Shown here piece by piece: positions 6,717 through 12,070 of a stretch of 12,070 bases of DNA. Position 1 is the first letter of the stretch, and each line of letters starts with the position of its first letter. The position numbers and the translations under genes are program-made. Origin of the DNA: Nonlabens sp. (GTDB lineage: Bacteria > Bacteroidota > Bacteroidia > Flavobacteriales > Flavobacteriaceae). The stretch covers positions 1 through 12,070 of the forward strand of contig JALZUY010000014.1 of NCBI GenBank assembly GCA_023301395.1, in the 5' to 3' direction. Under the pieces are notes generated by a model, which saw only the letters and a list, made by a program, of their open reading frames with translations, was not told where the DNA came from and made no database searches.

Positions 6717-7667
6717 TTACTTCTTGATCAATCCTATTTCAACAAGACGTTGATGTAAAAAATCACCAGCTGTTATATCATCATGCTGTTTAGGATTATT
6801 ATCATCTACACATTCTTCTAGGCAATCCAGTTTCATATCACTACGTGGATGTAAAAAGAACGGAATAGAGTAGCGGCTGGTGTGCCATAATTCTCTAGGT
6901 GGATTAACCACACGGTGAATAGTAGACTTTAATTTATTGTTTGTGTGACGTTGCAACATATCACCTACATTAATTACAAGTTCATCCTCTTGAGCGATAG
7001 CATCTAGCCATTCTCCGTCATGGCGCTGTACTTGTAAACCTGGAGCACTTGCGCCCATTAATAAAGTAATCAAGTTAATATCTCCGTGAGCTCCAGCACG
7101 TACAGCGTTATCTGGTTCACTAGTTATAGGTGGATAATGAATAGGTCTTAAGATAGAATTACCATTACTTGCCCAGTGGTCAAAGTAATGTTCATCTATC
7201 CCTATATGTAATGAGAGTGCTCTTAAAACATAAATTCCAGTTTTCTCGAGCATGCGGTATGCATCCATACCGGTTTTATTAAAATCCTTTAGTTCGTTCA
7301 CAGATACATTATCAGGATATTTCTCGTCAAGATTTGCATCTTCACTAGCTTCTTGGCCAAAATGCCAGAACTCCTTTAAATCTCCTTCTTTTTTACCTTT
7401 AGCATGTTCTTTGCCAAAAGAGACATAACCACGCTGTCCACCTATTTCATGACGTTCATAGCTTTTCTTAGTATCAACAGGTAGTTTAAAAAACTTCTCC
7501 ACATCACTGTATAGTTTTTTGACTAACTCATCAGATAGAAAGTGATTTTTCAATGCTACAAAACCTATCTCTTCATAGGCTTTTCCTATCTCATTAATAA
7601 ATTTTTGCTTTCTACTAGGATCATCACTTAGGAAATCTGCTAGATCAACGCTTGGGATATTTGTCAT
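6717..7667 (-). CDS. 2-oxoglutarate/Fe(II) oxygenase, isopenicillin N synthase family
   Basis: With the ATG at 7667 this is a 316-residue cytoplasmic enzyme. The N-terminal DIOX_N-type domain opens with IPSVDLADF, and the double-stranded beta-helix core follows. The iron triad is visible: HGD (His194, Asp196) and His251 in STIHRVVNP. Arg265 and Ser267 in RYS bind the 2-oxoglutarate carboxylate. Such enzymes couple oxidation of a small molecule to decarboxylation of 2-oxoglutarate; the substrate is unknown, and 'isopenicillin N synthase' names the fold and not a beta-lactam pathway. The frame extends 14 codons upstream to 7709, but a perfect -7 element lies inside that extension, so 7667 is preferred. 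The SUI1-family gene follows with a 3-base gap. Confidence 0.92.
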   Translation of the reverse strand: MTNIPSVDLADFLSDDPSRKQKFINEIGKAYEEIGFVALKNHFLSDELVKKLYSDVEKFFKLPVDTKKSYERHEIGGQRGYVSFGKEHAKGKKEGDLKEFWHFGQEASEDANLDEKYPDNVSVNELKDFNKTGMDAYRMLEKTGIYVLRALSLHIGIDEHYFDHWASNGNSILRPIHYPPITSEPDNAVRAGAHGDINLITLLMGASAPGLQVQRHDGEWLDAIAQEDELVINVGDMLQRHTNNKLKSTIHRVVNPPRELWHTSRYSIPFFLHPRSDMKLDCLEECVDDNNPKQHDDITAGDFLHQRLVEIGLIKK

Positions 7668-7688
7668 GGTAAAAAATTGTGTTGATAA

Positions 7689-7696
7689 CAAAGTTA
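7689..7696 (-). promoter_or_regulatory. -7 promoter element of the oxygenase-SUI1 operon
   Basis: The minus strand reads TAACTTTG, a perfect TAnnTTTG, 21 bases before the ATG at 7667. I see no TTG at the -33 position. Together with the element at 7750-7757 it makes a compact divergent promoter region. Confidence 0.55.
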
Positions 7697-7749
7697 GTAA
7701 ATGCTGCACACATTTATGCGCCTTTTCTAGGTAGAAACGTTGATTGTGC

Positions 7750-7757
7750 TACTTTTG
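7750..7757 (+). promoter_or_regulatory. -7 promoter element of the fused E1 dehydrogenase gene
   Basis: TACTTTTG matches TAnnTTTG perfectly and lies 17 bases before the ATG at 7775. The -33 TTG is not evident. The short leader has no Shine-Dalgarno sequence, as is usual in this phylum. Confidence 0.55.
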
Positions 7758-7774
7758 AGTATCCATAAAATATT

Positions 7775-9775
7775 ATGACAGAAACAAGCCCAAAAAATCT
7801 AACTGATTTATATAAAAATAATCTAGACGCAGACTTACTTATACAATTGTACAAGCGTATGCTTTTACCACGTACGATTGAAGAGAAAATGTTAATTCTT
7901 TTACGTCAAGGACGCATCTCAAAATGGTTTGCTGGTATAGGTCAAGAAGCTATTTCTATAGGTGTTACTGCGGCTATGCATAAAGAAGAATATATCTTGC
8001 CTATGCACCGTAATCTAGGTGTTTTTACAACTAGGGATATTCCATTATGGAAGTTGTTTGCTCAATGGCAGGGAAAAGAAGAAGGTTTTACAAAAGGACG
8101 TGATCGTAGTTTTCATTTTGGAACACAAGACTATAACATCGTTGGGATGATATCTCATCTAGGACCACAACTAGGTGTTGCAGATGGGATTGCACTTGCT
8201 CAAAAATTAAAAAGTACTGGTCTTGCAACCGCTGTATTTACGGGAGAAGGAGGAACGAGTGAAGGTGATTTTCACGAGGCTCTTAATGTTGCTAGTGTAT
8301 GGGATTTACCTGTATTATTTTGTATCGAGAATAATGGATATGGATTGAGTACACCTACTAGTGAGCAATATAACTGTGAGAATCTCGCAGATCGTGCCCT
8401 AGGATATGGAATGGAATCCCATATTATAGATGGTAATAATATTATCGAAGTTTATACAAAGATATCGGCCATATTGAAGGATATACGCGAGAACCCTAAA
8501 CCAGTACTTATAGAATTTAAGACTTTTAGACGTCGTGGACATGAAGAGGCTAGTGGAACTAAGTATGTTCCAGATGAATTATTGAAATATTGGGAAGAAC
8601 GTGATCCATTGACTCGTTTTGAGCAATATCTTCTGGATGAGAAACATATCACTAGCGAGCAAATTGATCAATGGACTACGGAGTTTAAAGAAGCTATCAA
8701 TGATGGTTTAGATATCGCTTCTGCGAAAGCGTTACCTCAATCATCCCCAGAGCAAGAAATTGCTGACTTATTTGCATCTCATGAATTTGAAGAAGTACAA
8801 GCAAGTAGTGACATGACCAATATAAGGTTAGTAGATGCCATAAAAGATGGACTAGATGAGTCAATGAGTCGCTATGATAATTTGGTCATCATGGGACAAG
8901 ATGTAGCAGAATATGGAGGCGTTTTCAAAATAACCGACGGATTTGTAGAGAAATATGGTCGTGGACGTGTGCGTAATACACCTATCTGTGAAAGTGCTAT
9001 CGTAGAAGCTGGAATGGGATTGAGTATAGCTGGTATGAAAGCAGTGGTAGAAATGCAGTTTGCAGATTTTGTAAGTAGTGGTTTTAATCCTATCGTTAAT
9101 TATCTAGCAAAATCATATTATAGATGGAGTCAACAGGCTGATATAGTCGTAAGAATGCCATGTGGAGCAGGAGTAGGAGCTGGTCCATTTCATTCGCAAA
9201 CTAACGAGTCATGGTTTTATACTATTCCAGGGCTTAAGATTGTCTATCCAGCATTTCCTGCTGATGCTAAAGGATTACTTATCACTTCTATAGAAGACCC
9301 TAATCCAGTTCTTTTCTTTGAACACAAAGCACTTTATCGCAGTATTTATGGTGATGTGCCTACTGGATATTATAATCTACCATTAGGGAAAGCAGCTACA
9401 GTTAGGTCTGGAGATGATATTTCTATTATCACTTATGGTGCTGGAGTACACTGGTCTATGGCATTAATCGATGAAATGCACTATAATATAGACTTGATTG
9501 ATTTACGAACTTTAGTACCACTTGATAAGGAAACTATAATCGCCTCAGTACGTAAAACAAATAAAGTAATTGTGTTAACTGAAGACAACTTAACTGGCAG
9601 CGTAGCGGCTGATATTGCTGGGTTTGTAAGTGAGACCTGTTTTGAATATCTTGACGCTCCTGTGCGACGAATAGGTAGTCTTGACACACCTATTCCGTTT
9701 GAAAAAGGACTCGAAAACAATTACTTACCTAAAGAGAGACTTAAAGAATGTGTAAAAGATTTATTAAAATATTAA
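7775..9775 (+). CDS. Fused alpha-beta E1 component of a 2-oxo acid dehydrogenase (branched-chain type)
   Basis: This 666-residue thiamine diphosphate enzyme decarboxylates a 2-oxo acid and passes the acyl group to the lipoyl arm of an E2 partner, which is not in this window. The alpha part (about 1-335) carries the ThDP/Mg motif, from GEGGTSEGDFHE at 157-168 to NN at 186-187, and FRRRGHEEASGTKY at 251-264. The beta part (about 345-666) carries GQDVAEYGGVF (374-384), ICESAIVEAG with Glu406, and GPFHSQTNES with His473; these match the catalytic Glu and His of E1 beta. The two chains are separate proteins in many bacteria. The sequence best fits the branched-chain (2-oxoisovalerate) group, but pyruvate or acetoin-type use cannot be excluded. 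The acidic linker contains a degenerate copy of the dispersed palindrome at 8716-8731. Confidence 0.92.
   Translation: MTETSPKNLTDLYKNNLDADLLIQLYKRMLLPRTIEEKMLILLRQGRISKWFAGIGQEAISIGVTAAMHKEEYILPMHRNLGVFTTRDIPLWKLFAQWQGKEEGFTKGRDRSFHFGTQDYNIVGMISHLGPQLGVADGIALAQKLKSTGLATAVFTGEGGTSEGDFHEALNVASVWDLPVLFCIENNGYGLSTPTSEQYNCENLADRALGYGMESHIIDGNNIIEVYTKISAILKDIRENPKPVLIEFKTFRRRGHEEASGTKYVPDELLKYWEERDPLTRFEQYLLDEKHITSEQIDQWTTEFKEAINDGLDIASAKALPQSSPEQEIADLFASHEFEEVQASSDMTNIRLVDAIKDGLDESMSRYDNLVIMGQDVAEYGGVFKITDGFVEKYGRGRVRNTPICESAIVEAGMGLSIAGMKAVVEMQFADFVSSGFNPIVNYLAKSYYRWSQQADIVVRMPCGAGVGAGPFHSQTNESWFYTIPGLKIVYPAFPADAKGLLITSIEDPNPVLFFEHKALYRSIYGDVPTGYYNLPLGKAATVRSGDDISIITYGAGVHWSMALIDEMHYNIDLIDLRTLVPLDKETIIASVRKTNKVIVLTEDNLTGSVAADIAGFVSETCFEYLDAPVRRIGSLDTPIPFEKGLENNYLPKERLKECVKDLLKY
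8716..8731. repeat. Degenerate copy of the 16-bp palindrome, in coding sequence
   Basis: CGCTTCTGCGAAAGCG differs from the perfect core CGCTTTCGCGAAAGCG at two adjacent positions. It falls in the low-constraint linker between the alpha and beta parts of the fused E1 gene (about residues 314-319). Confidence 0.55.
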
Positions 9776-9796
9776 GTTTTTAATTGTAAGAATTAA

Positions 9797-9804
9797 TAAA
9801 TTTG
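9797..9804 (+). promoter_or_regulatory. -7 promoter element of the 77-residue membrane protein gene
   Basis: TAAATTTG matches TAnnTTTG perfectly and lies 33 bases before the ATG at 9838 and 21 bases after the E1 stop. The last three bases would be the TTG start codon of a longer frame, which argues against that start. No convincing -33 element is seen, and in AT-rich DNA the match could be chance. Confidence 0.45.
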
Positions 9805-9837
9805 GTTCCCCCTGAAAAAACCTATTTAAATCATAAA

Positions 9838-10071
9838 ATGAAATTATTAGGAGTTCTAAACGAATTACACAACTTCCGTTATGCTTTGTGGATTTTAACG
9901 ATACTATTTACTTTCCTAGTGGCTTTTGGTCCTAGTGAAGGTTCTTTAGGGATGACAGGTAAAATTTTGTTAGGTCTATTTGCTTCACTTTTAGGCTTGT
10001 ATTTAGTATTGAAATACAACTACAAACGCAACAAAAAAAAGGAATCAGAGAAAGTTGATTCAAACGATTAA
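9838..10071 (+). CDS. Small two-helix membrane protein, unknown function
   Basis: This encodes 77 residues with two predicted membrane helices (about residues 14-31 and 39-60), separated by a short polar loop (GPSEGSLGM) and followed by a Lys/Glu-rich tail. Both ends are probably cytoplasmic. I do not recognise a family. The frame extends 12 codons upstream to a TTG at 9802, but that extension overlaps a -7 promoter element, and the ATG at 9838 gives a more natural N-terminus (MKLLGVLNEL). It lies 62 bases after the fused E1 gene and 40 bases before the oxidoreductase gene, so it could be the first gene of the polyketide cluster transcript or simply a neighbour. No terminator separates it from either. 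Confidence 0.75.
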   Translation: MKLLGVLNELHNFRYALWILTILFTFLVAFGPSEGSLGMTGKILLGLFASLLGLYLVLKYNYKRNKKKESEKVDSND

Positions 10072-10099
10072 ATAGCATTAATCTTGATTCTAAAGTCCT

Positions 10100-10107
10100 T
10101 ATCTTTA
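10100..10107 (+). promoter_or_regulatory. Possible -7 element before the oxidoreductase gene
   Basis: TATCTTTA matches TAnnTTTG at all but the last fixed base and ends 4 bases before the GTG start. If used, the transcript would be nearly leaderless. Readthrough from the upstream small membrane protein gene is an equally good source of transcription. Confidence 0.25.
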
Positions 10108-10111
10108 TCGG

Positions 10112-11227
10112 GTGCAAAAGGATTTTGATATTATTATTGCTGGTGGTGGACTTTCTGGTCTTATTGCGGCTATAAAGTTATCTCAAAGCTTTAAGGTTCT
10201 TATTATTGACCCAGATTCATATCCACGACATAAAATGTGTGGTGAATACCTGAGCCTAGAAGTTGAACCATATTTAAAATCCTTAGGCGTTGATTTAAGT
10301 AAGCTATCTAGTGTTACTATTGATCAGTTTCGTTTTACACGTGGTTTAAAAAGTCTTGAGACTTCACAACTACCGCTTGGTGGGATAGGTATTTCAAGAT
10401 ATTCACTTGATTATGAACTTTATAAAAAGGCAAATGAAAATGGGACCTTTTTGCAAGGTCGTGTTACAGATGTAAACCATATCGACAACCATTTTCAAGT
10501 AATTGTAGGCAAAGAAGTTTATAAAGCTAAACAAGTAATTATAGCAACCGGTAAACGATCTGTAATTGATAAGAAACTAGAGCGACCATTTATATTTAAA
10601 AAATCGCCTTGGCTTGCCGTAAAAATGCATTATGATTATGATATGCCAGATAACTTAGTAGAACTCCATGCTTTTAATGGTGGCTATGCTGGATTATCTC
10701 GGGTAGAAACAGGAAAAGTAAACCTTTGTTATCTAGCTAATTATGATTCATTCAAAGATTATAAAGACATCGACGCTTTTAATAAAGAAGTATTGACTGA
10801 TAATAAGTTTTTGAAAGGTTTCTTTGAGAATGCAGTGCCAACCTGGAAAAAACCAATTGCTATTTCTCAAATCTCTTTTGAAGAAAAAGAACCTGTTGAA
10901 GGTAAACTTATTATGATAGGTGATACGGCAGGACTTATTCATCCGCTATGCGGTAATGGAATGGCAATGGCTATTCACAGTGCAGCCATTGCGGCTCAAC
11001 AAGTGAAACCGTTTTTAAATAATGAGATTACACGCGATCAAATGTTGATCAATTATTCTAATGAATGGAAAAGTACTTTCTCATCAAGATTACGCTATGG
11101 TAGATGGTTACAGCGTATTTTACTCAATGAAAAGTTTACAAATATCGCATACACGCTAATAGAACGTATCCCATTTTTACTACCATTTATCATTAAAAAA
11201 ACACATGGTAAACCCATCGCTATATGA
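10112..11227 (+). CDS. FAD-dependent oxidoreductase of the type III polyketide cluster
   Basis: This 371-residue flavoprotein belongs to the broad monooxygenase/geranylgeranyl-reductase-like group. The Rossmann strand and dinucleotide motif DIIIAGGGLSGL sit at residues 6-17. RHKMCGEYLS at 39-48 resembles the 'P-R-x-K-x-C-G-E' element of this group, and MIGDTAGLIHPLCGNGMAMA at 268-287 is the second FAD-binding GD motif. The C-terminal part is basic and amphipathic and may touch the membrane. It starts with GTG at 10112, only five codons before the Rossmann strand, so little can be missing. Its stop overlaps the methyltransferase ATG by 4 bases (ATGA), so translation is coupled. By analogy with the flavoprotein of the srsABC phenolic-lipid pathway it could hydroxylate the polyketide ring; reduction of a double bond is the alternative. 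Confidence 0.9.
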   Translation: MQKDFDIIIAGGGLSGLIAAIKLSQSFKVLIIDPDSYPRHKMCGEYLSLEVEPYLKSLGVDLSKLSSVTIDQFRFTRGLKSLETSQLPLGGIGISRYSLDYELYKKANENGTFLQGRVTDVNHIDNHFQVIVGKEVYKAKQVIIATGKRSVIDKKLERPFIFKKSPWLAVKMHYDYDMPDNLVELHAFNGGYAGLSRVETGKVNLCYLANYDSFKDYKDIDAFNKEVLTDNKFLKGFFENAVPTWKKPIAISQISFEEKEPVEGKLIMIGDTAGLIHPLCGNGMAMAIHSAAIAAQQVKPFLNNEITRDQMLINYSNEWKSTFSSRLRYGRWLQRILLNEKFTNIAYTLIERIPFLLPFIIKKTHGKPIAI

Positions 11228-11940
11228 TATATCAAGATGACAAAAGAAACGGCGATACAGAGTTAATGGATGACCCTAATCTAGATGCCACTATTTTACA
11301 GAATGCCGTAGATGATATTAATAAAATCAACAAATGGTTAGGTGGTTTTAAATTTACGCTAGATGTTGTACGCAAGCAGTTACAACTAATTAACCAAGAA
11401 GTGATTACTATAGTAGACGCTGGATGTGGTGATGGTGAGATGTTACGATATTTAGCTAAGCACATCAAGGATTCAAGAGTTCAATTTCTAGGTTTGGATT
11501 TTAGTGCTGCATCAGTGGCAAAAGGAAAAGAGAAAAGTAGTGGATTTGATACAATACGCTTTCGCGAAAGCGATATTCTCAAAATCGATCCTACTGATAT
11601 AGAATGTGATATTCTCATAAGCACGCTCACTATGCATCACTTTAATGATGAAGAAATCATTACTTTTTTAAAGAAATTTAAAGAAATTACGACTCACTCC
11701 ATAATAATTAATGATTTACATAGAAGTATAATCGCTTTTGGGTTATTTAAGTTCTTATGTCTTACATTTATTAAGAATGAAATTTCTAAACATGATGGAT
11801 TAATATCTATCGCTAGTGGTTTTAAAAGAGACGACCTTAAGAAGTATGCCCAGTTAATTCCTTTTAAAAAGGACCAGATTCAATGGAAGTGGTCGTTCCG
11901 ATTTATATGGCTAATTCCCGTTTATGAGAGTAAAAATTAA
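11224..11940 (+). CDS. SAM-dependent class I methyltransferase of the type III polyketide cluster
   Basis: This 238-residue protein has a class I Rossmann methyltransferase fold. Motif I is VDAGCGDGEML at 64-74, the acidic end of strand 2 is GLDFS at 90-94, and the motif IV region is STLTMHHF at 133-140. The C-terminal half contains INDLHRS at 162-168 and a hydrophobic stretch near 170-183 that may form part of a lipid-like substrate pocket. It most likely transfers a methyl group to the product of the neighbouring polyketide synthase; O- versus C-methylation cannot be told. Its ATG overlaps the upstream stop, and its own last 17 bases overlap the start of the synthase gene, so the three proteins should be made together. 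A perfect 16-bp dispersed palindrome lies inside it at 11557-11572. Confidence 0.9.
   Translation: MIYQDDKRNGDTELMDDPNLDATILQNAVDDINKINKWLGGFKFTLDVVRKQLQLINQEVITIVDAGCGDGEMLRYLAKHIKDSRVQFLGLDFSAASVAKGKEKSSGFDTIRFRESDILKIDPTDIECDILISTLTMHHFNDEEIITFLKKFKEITTHSIIINDLHRSIIAFGLFKFLCLTFIKNEISKHDGLISIASGFKRDDLKKYAQLIPFKKDQIQWKWSFRFIWLIPVYESKN
11557..11572. repeat. Perfect 16-bp palindrome inside the methyltransferase gene
   Basis: CGCTTTCGCGAAAGCG is identical to the core of the 18-bp palindrome at 6013-6030, but it lies within coding sequence, where it encodes part of IRFRESDI (about residues 111-118). The flanking bases (A on both sides) do not extend the symmetry. Confidence 0.75.
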
Positions 11941-12070
11941 AACAGTTGCCACGCAATTGCCTAAATATTATAAAGAAACAAAGGAAATTTTACCTTTTGT
12001 AGAAACTTGGCTCGCTGACCAAGATGAACGTTTACGCCGCAAAACTATCAAGATCTTTGAAGGTGCTGCA
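11924..12070 (+). CDS. Type III polyketide synthase, N-terminal fragment (cut by window end)
   Basis: An open frame starts with ATG at 11924 and runs without a stop to the last base, giving 49 residues. The sequence VKIKTVATQLPKYYKETKEI, then WLADQDERLRRKTIKIFEGA, is the N-terminus I associate with bacterial chalcone/stilbene synthase-like type III polyketide synthases of Bacteroidota, just before the K-x-F-x-G-A-G-V-x-x-R-Y segment. The catalytic Cys-His-Asn triad lies beyond the window, so activity cannot be checked. Such enzymes extend an acyl-CoA starter with malonyl-CoA and cyclise the chain to alkylresorcinols or alkylpyrones. The gene overlaps the methyltransferase by 17 bases in another frame. 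A thiolase-fold relative such as KAS III is the main alternative. Confidence 0.8.
   Translation, partial: MRVKIKTVATQLPKYYKETKEILPFVETWLADQDERLRRKTIKIFEGAA

Noticed and set aside
7668..7709. 14-codon N-terminal extension of the oxygenase (ATG at 7709)
   Set aside because: A perfect TAnnTTTG lies inside it, and the hydrophobic extra residues are not typical of this cytoplasmic family, whose N-terminus usually begins near IPSVDL.
9802..9837. 12-codon extension of the 77-residue membrane protein from a TTG
   Set aside because: The TTG forms the end of a -7 promoter element, and the ATG at 9838 gives a cleaner start.
10066..10083. GATTAA-N6-TTAATC inverted repeat after the small membrane protein gene
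   Set aside because: It is a 6-bp all-but-AT stem with no following T-run, too weak to call a terminator.
10748..10942. Open frame on the minus strand within the oxidoreductase gene
   Set aside because: It is antisense to clear FAD-enzyme coding sequence, with an odd composition typical of a shadow frame.

Overview
The window looks like chromosomal DNA of a marine member of the Flavobacteriaceae (Bacteroidota), perhaps close to Nonlabens or Dokdonia; the genus is a guess. Four things support the phylum and family. The DNA is AT-rich. A secreted protease ends in a type IX secretion (T9SS) sorting domain. Several genes are preceded by the Bacteroidota -7 promoter element TAnnTTTG, with no strong Shine-Dalgarno sequence. 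The E1 alpha and beta subunits of a 2-oxo acid dehydrogenase are fused into one protein. I see no tRNA, rRNA, insertion sequence, CRISPR array or phage gene, and no gene-free stretch longer than 300 bases.

Layout. Bases 1-195 (+) hold the C-terminal end of an unidentified protein. On the minus strand, 3086-401 carries a secreted metzincin metalloprotease followed closely by a small DUF6438-like lipoprotein. A second minus-strand group (4423-3222) holds small unknown proteins: a possible 32-residue ORF, a 95-residue acidic protein, a DUF6122-like membrane protein and a 141-residue beta-rich protein. Then comes fumC (minus), with its own promoter and terminator. A 60-residue membrane protein gene (+) diverges from fumC and converges, across a strong bidirectional terminator, on a minus-strand pair encoding a 2-oxoglutarate/Fe(II) oxygenase and an SUI1/YciH protein. 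The fused E1 dehydrogenase gene (+) diverges from that pair.

Downstream on the plus strand are a small membrane protein and then a tightly packed biosynthetic cluster. It consists of an FAD-dependent oxidoreductase (GTG start), a SAM-dependent methyltransferase (4-base ATGA overlap) and the first 49 codons of a type III polyketide synthase (17-base overlap). These three enzyme classes match the set known from the Streptomyces srsABC phenolic-lipid pathway. The cluster is therefore probably a route to a methylated and oxidised alkylresorcinol- or alkylpyrone-type lipid. This is the most interesting system in the window, and it is cut by the window edge.

A second signal is the palindrome CGCTTTCGCGAAAGCG. 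It occurs perfectly in the fumC upstream region (18 bp) and inside the methyltransferase coding sequence (16 bp). It also occurs with two changes in the linker of the fused E1 gene, and as a half site near 6095. It looks like a highly iterated genome-wide motif. Several gene starts were moved downstream from the longest ORF because TTG is a poor start there or because a -7 element lies inside the longer version.
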